DNA of 64,000 nucleotides from the NCBI GenBank assembly GCA_019634715.1, contig JAHCAU010000002.1:310001-374000 (forward strand). The letters run 5' to 3'. Position 1 is the first letter of the stretch. Every line of letters starts with the position of its first letter. Made by a program: the position numbers and the translations under genes. This DNA is from Lysobacter sp. Lineage in GTDB: Bacteria; Pseudomonadota; Gammaproteobacteria; Xanthomonadales; Xanthomonadaceae. The notes beneath the pieces are model-generated. The model worked only from the letters and a program-made list of their open reading frames with translations, was not told the DNA's origin and searched no databases. This document shows, piece by piece, positions 63,240 to 64,000 of the stretch.

Positions 63240-63814
63240 TGCGCCGATCGATCCTGCCCGGTGCCCTCGCGCTGGTGCTTCATCTCGCCGCGGTCTTCGT
63301 GTTCGCACTGCTGCTCGACGGCTACTCGCACCGCGAATTCCCGCTGGCGCTGCTCGGCGCGGAGGGCGTGCCGCGCGCGCTCGCGTTCAATCTCTGCGCC
63401 TTCGTGCTGCCCGGCATGCTGGCGATGGTGGCGATGTGGCGCCTGCGCTCGGCCTTGCCTGCGGACGCGCGCTGGCCGGCGCGCATCGGCGTGCAACTCA
63501 TGACGCTGTCTGGCCTCGCGTTCGCTGCGCAGGGCTTGCTGCCGCTGGATCCAAGCGATGTCGGTGCCGCGTCGAACGCGATGCATGCGCTGGCGTGGAC
63601 CCTGTGGTGGATCGCGGGTACGAGCGGCGCAGCCTTGCTGGTTCGGGCGGCGCCCGTACGCCATCTGCGCGTGCTCGCGGCCGTGGTGGCGGTCGCGATA
63701 CCGCTGCTGGTCTTGTTGCCATGGCCGGGCGCGCTCGCGGCGTTCGCACCGCGGGCGGCCTTCGTGGCGTGGCTGCTGTGGGTCGCGTTCGCGCCGCGCT
63801 TCAGCCGTGCTTGA
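63236..63814 (+). CDS. DUF998-like membrane protein
   Basis: A 192-residue protein with about five helices ([39 protein letters not shown] and others). Helix layout and the conserved [11 protein letters not shown] region resemble DUF998. Start overlaps the regulator stop. Function unknown. Confidence 0.65.
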   Translation: MMRRSILPGALALVLHLAAVFVFALLLDGYSHREFPLALLGAEGVPRALAFNLCAFVLPGMLAMVAMWRLRSALPADARWPARIGVQLMTLSGLAFAAQGLLPLDPSDVGAASNAMHALAWTLWWIAGTSGAALLVRAAPVRHLRVLAAVVAVAIPLLVLLPWPGALAAFAPRAAFVAWLLWVAFAPRFSRA

Positions 63815-64000
63815 GCTTCAGCCCCAGGATCGTCGCCGACAGAATGAAGGTGACGATGTTGGACAGGATCATCGGCATCGAATCCAGCGCGATGCCGTAG
63901 ACCAGCCACATCGCGATGCCGGCGGTGAACACCACGTACATGCCCAGCGAGATGCTGCGGGTGTCCTTGGTGCGGATGGTCTTCCATGCCTGCGGCACGA
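63801..64000 (-). CDS. SemiSWEET transporter (partial)
   Basis: Only the last 66 residues are inside the window. VPQAWKTIRTKDTRSISLGM, then YVVFTAGIAMWLVYGIALDS and a third helix [15 protein letters not shown] match SemiSWEET (PQ-loop/MtN3) sugar transporters of about 85-90 residues. The 5' end lies beyond 64000. Converges with and overlaps the DUF998-like gene by 14 nt. Confidence 0.85.
   Translation of the reverse strand, partial: VPQAWKTIRTKDTRSISLGMYVVFTAGIAMWLVYGIALDSMPMILSNIVTFILSATILGLKLKHG

Overview
The window holds one end of a large integrative and conjugative element (ICE) of the clc/PAGI-2 (PFGI-1 class) family and about 11 kb of host chromosome beyond its attachment site. The recipient looks like a member of the Lysobacteraceae/Xanthomonadaceae. 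It is GC-rich, has a Gly-Cys-Leu type tRNA cluster, and its chromosomal genes (FMN-binding glutamate synthase-like protein, DUF885, YhhQ, DUF502, Ser/Thr kinase with FGE-like domain, CnoX, SemiSWEET) resemble that group. The genus is inference. The integrase, relaxase and most conjugation genes lie left of the window.

ICE body, left part (1-15,026). First come the tail of a conjugation operon (TIGR03759 protein, an anchored coiled-coil protein, PilL), all leftward, and a rightward AbiE toxin-antitoxin pair. Then follows a leftward block of about 13 genes with conserved but mostly uncharacterised products: strawberry-notch-like helicase, DUF6094 methyltransferase, DUF3275, DUF932, STY4534/DUF3577, DUF3085, DUF5983 and others. 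Nearly every gene in this block has its own short leader with a GC-rich hairpin, and three of them also have a longer multi-hairpin element.

Interrupted defence operon and cargo (15,257-40,661). An OLD-family nuclease gene and a UvrD-like helicase gene form a Gabija-like (class 2 OLD) operon. The helicase gene is split by 21.5 kb of DNA bounded by two directly oriented IS5-family elements. Removing that DNA and one TA dinucleotide restores a continuous 597-codon frame. The insert carries an ion-homeostasis cassette (TerB-like, LapA-like, CaCA antiporter, MrpABCDEFG), a CxxC protein, a relic of a Tn3-family tnpT, a 5'-truncated SF2 helicase with a partner, an IS21 relic, an RND efflux pair and nested IS91-like elements.

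ICE maintenance end (42,032-52,949). Leftward genes encode TopB, SSB, DUF3158, PFL_4669, the STY4528 replication protein, DUF2857, ParB, a HicA-like protein, ParA, AlpA and an InrR-position protein. An AT-rich patch with iteron-like repeats and a perfect DnaA box lies inside the STY4528 gene. Three near-identical palindromes lie between genes here. The ICE ends at an 18-bp copy of the tRNA-Gly 3' end, preceded by an outward-facing promoter.

Chromosome (52,950-64,000). tRNA-Cys and tRNA-Leu come first, followed by the host genes listed above and a small operon of membrane protein, XRE regulator and DUF998-like protein behind a palindromic operator candidate.
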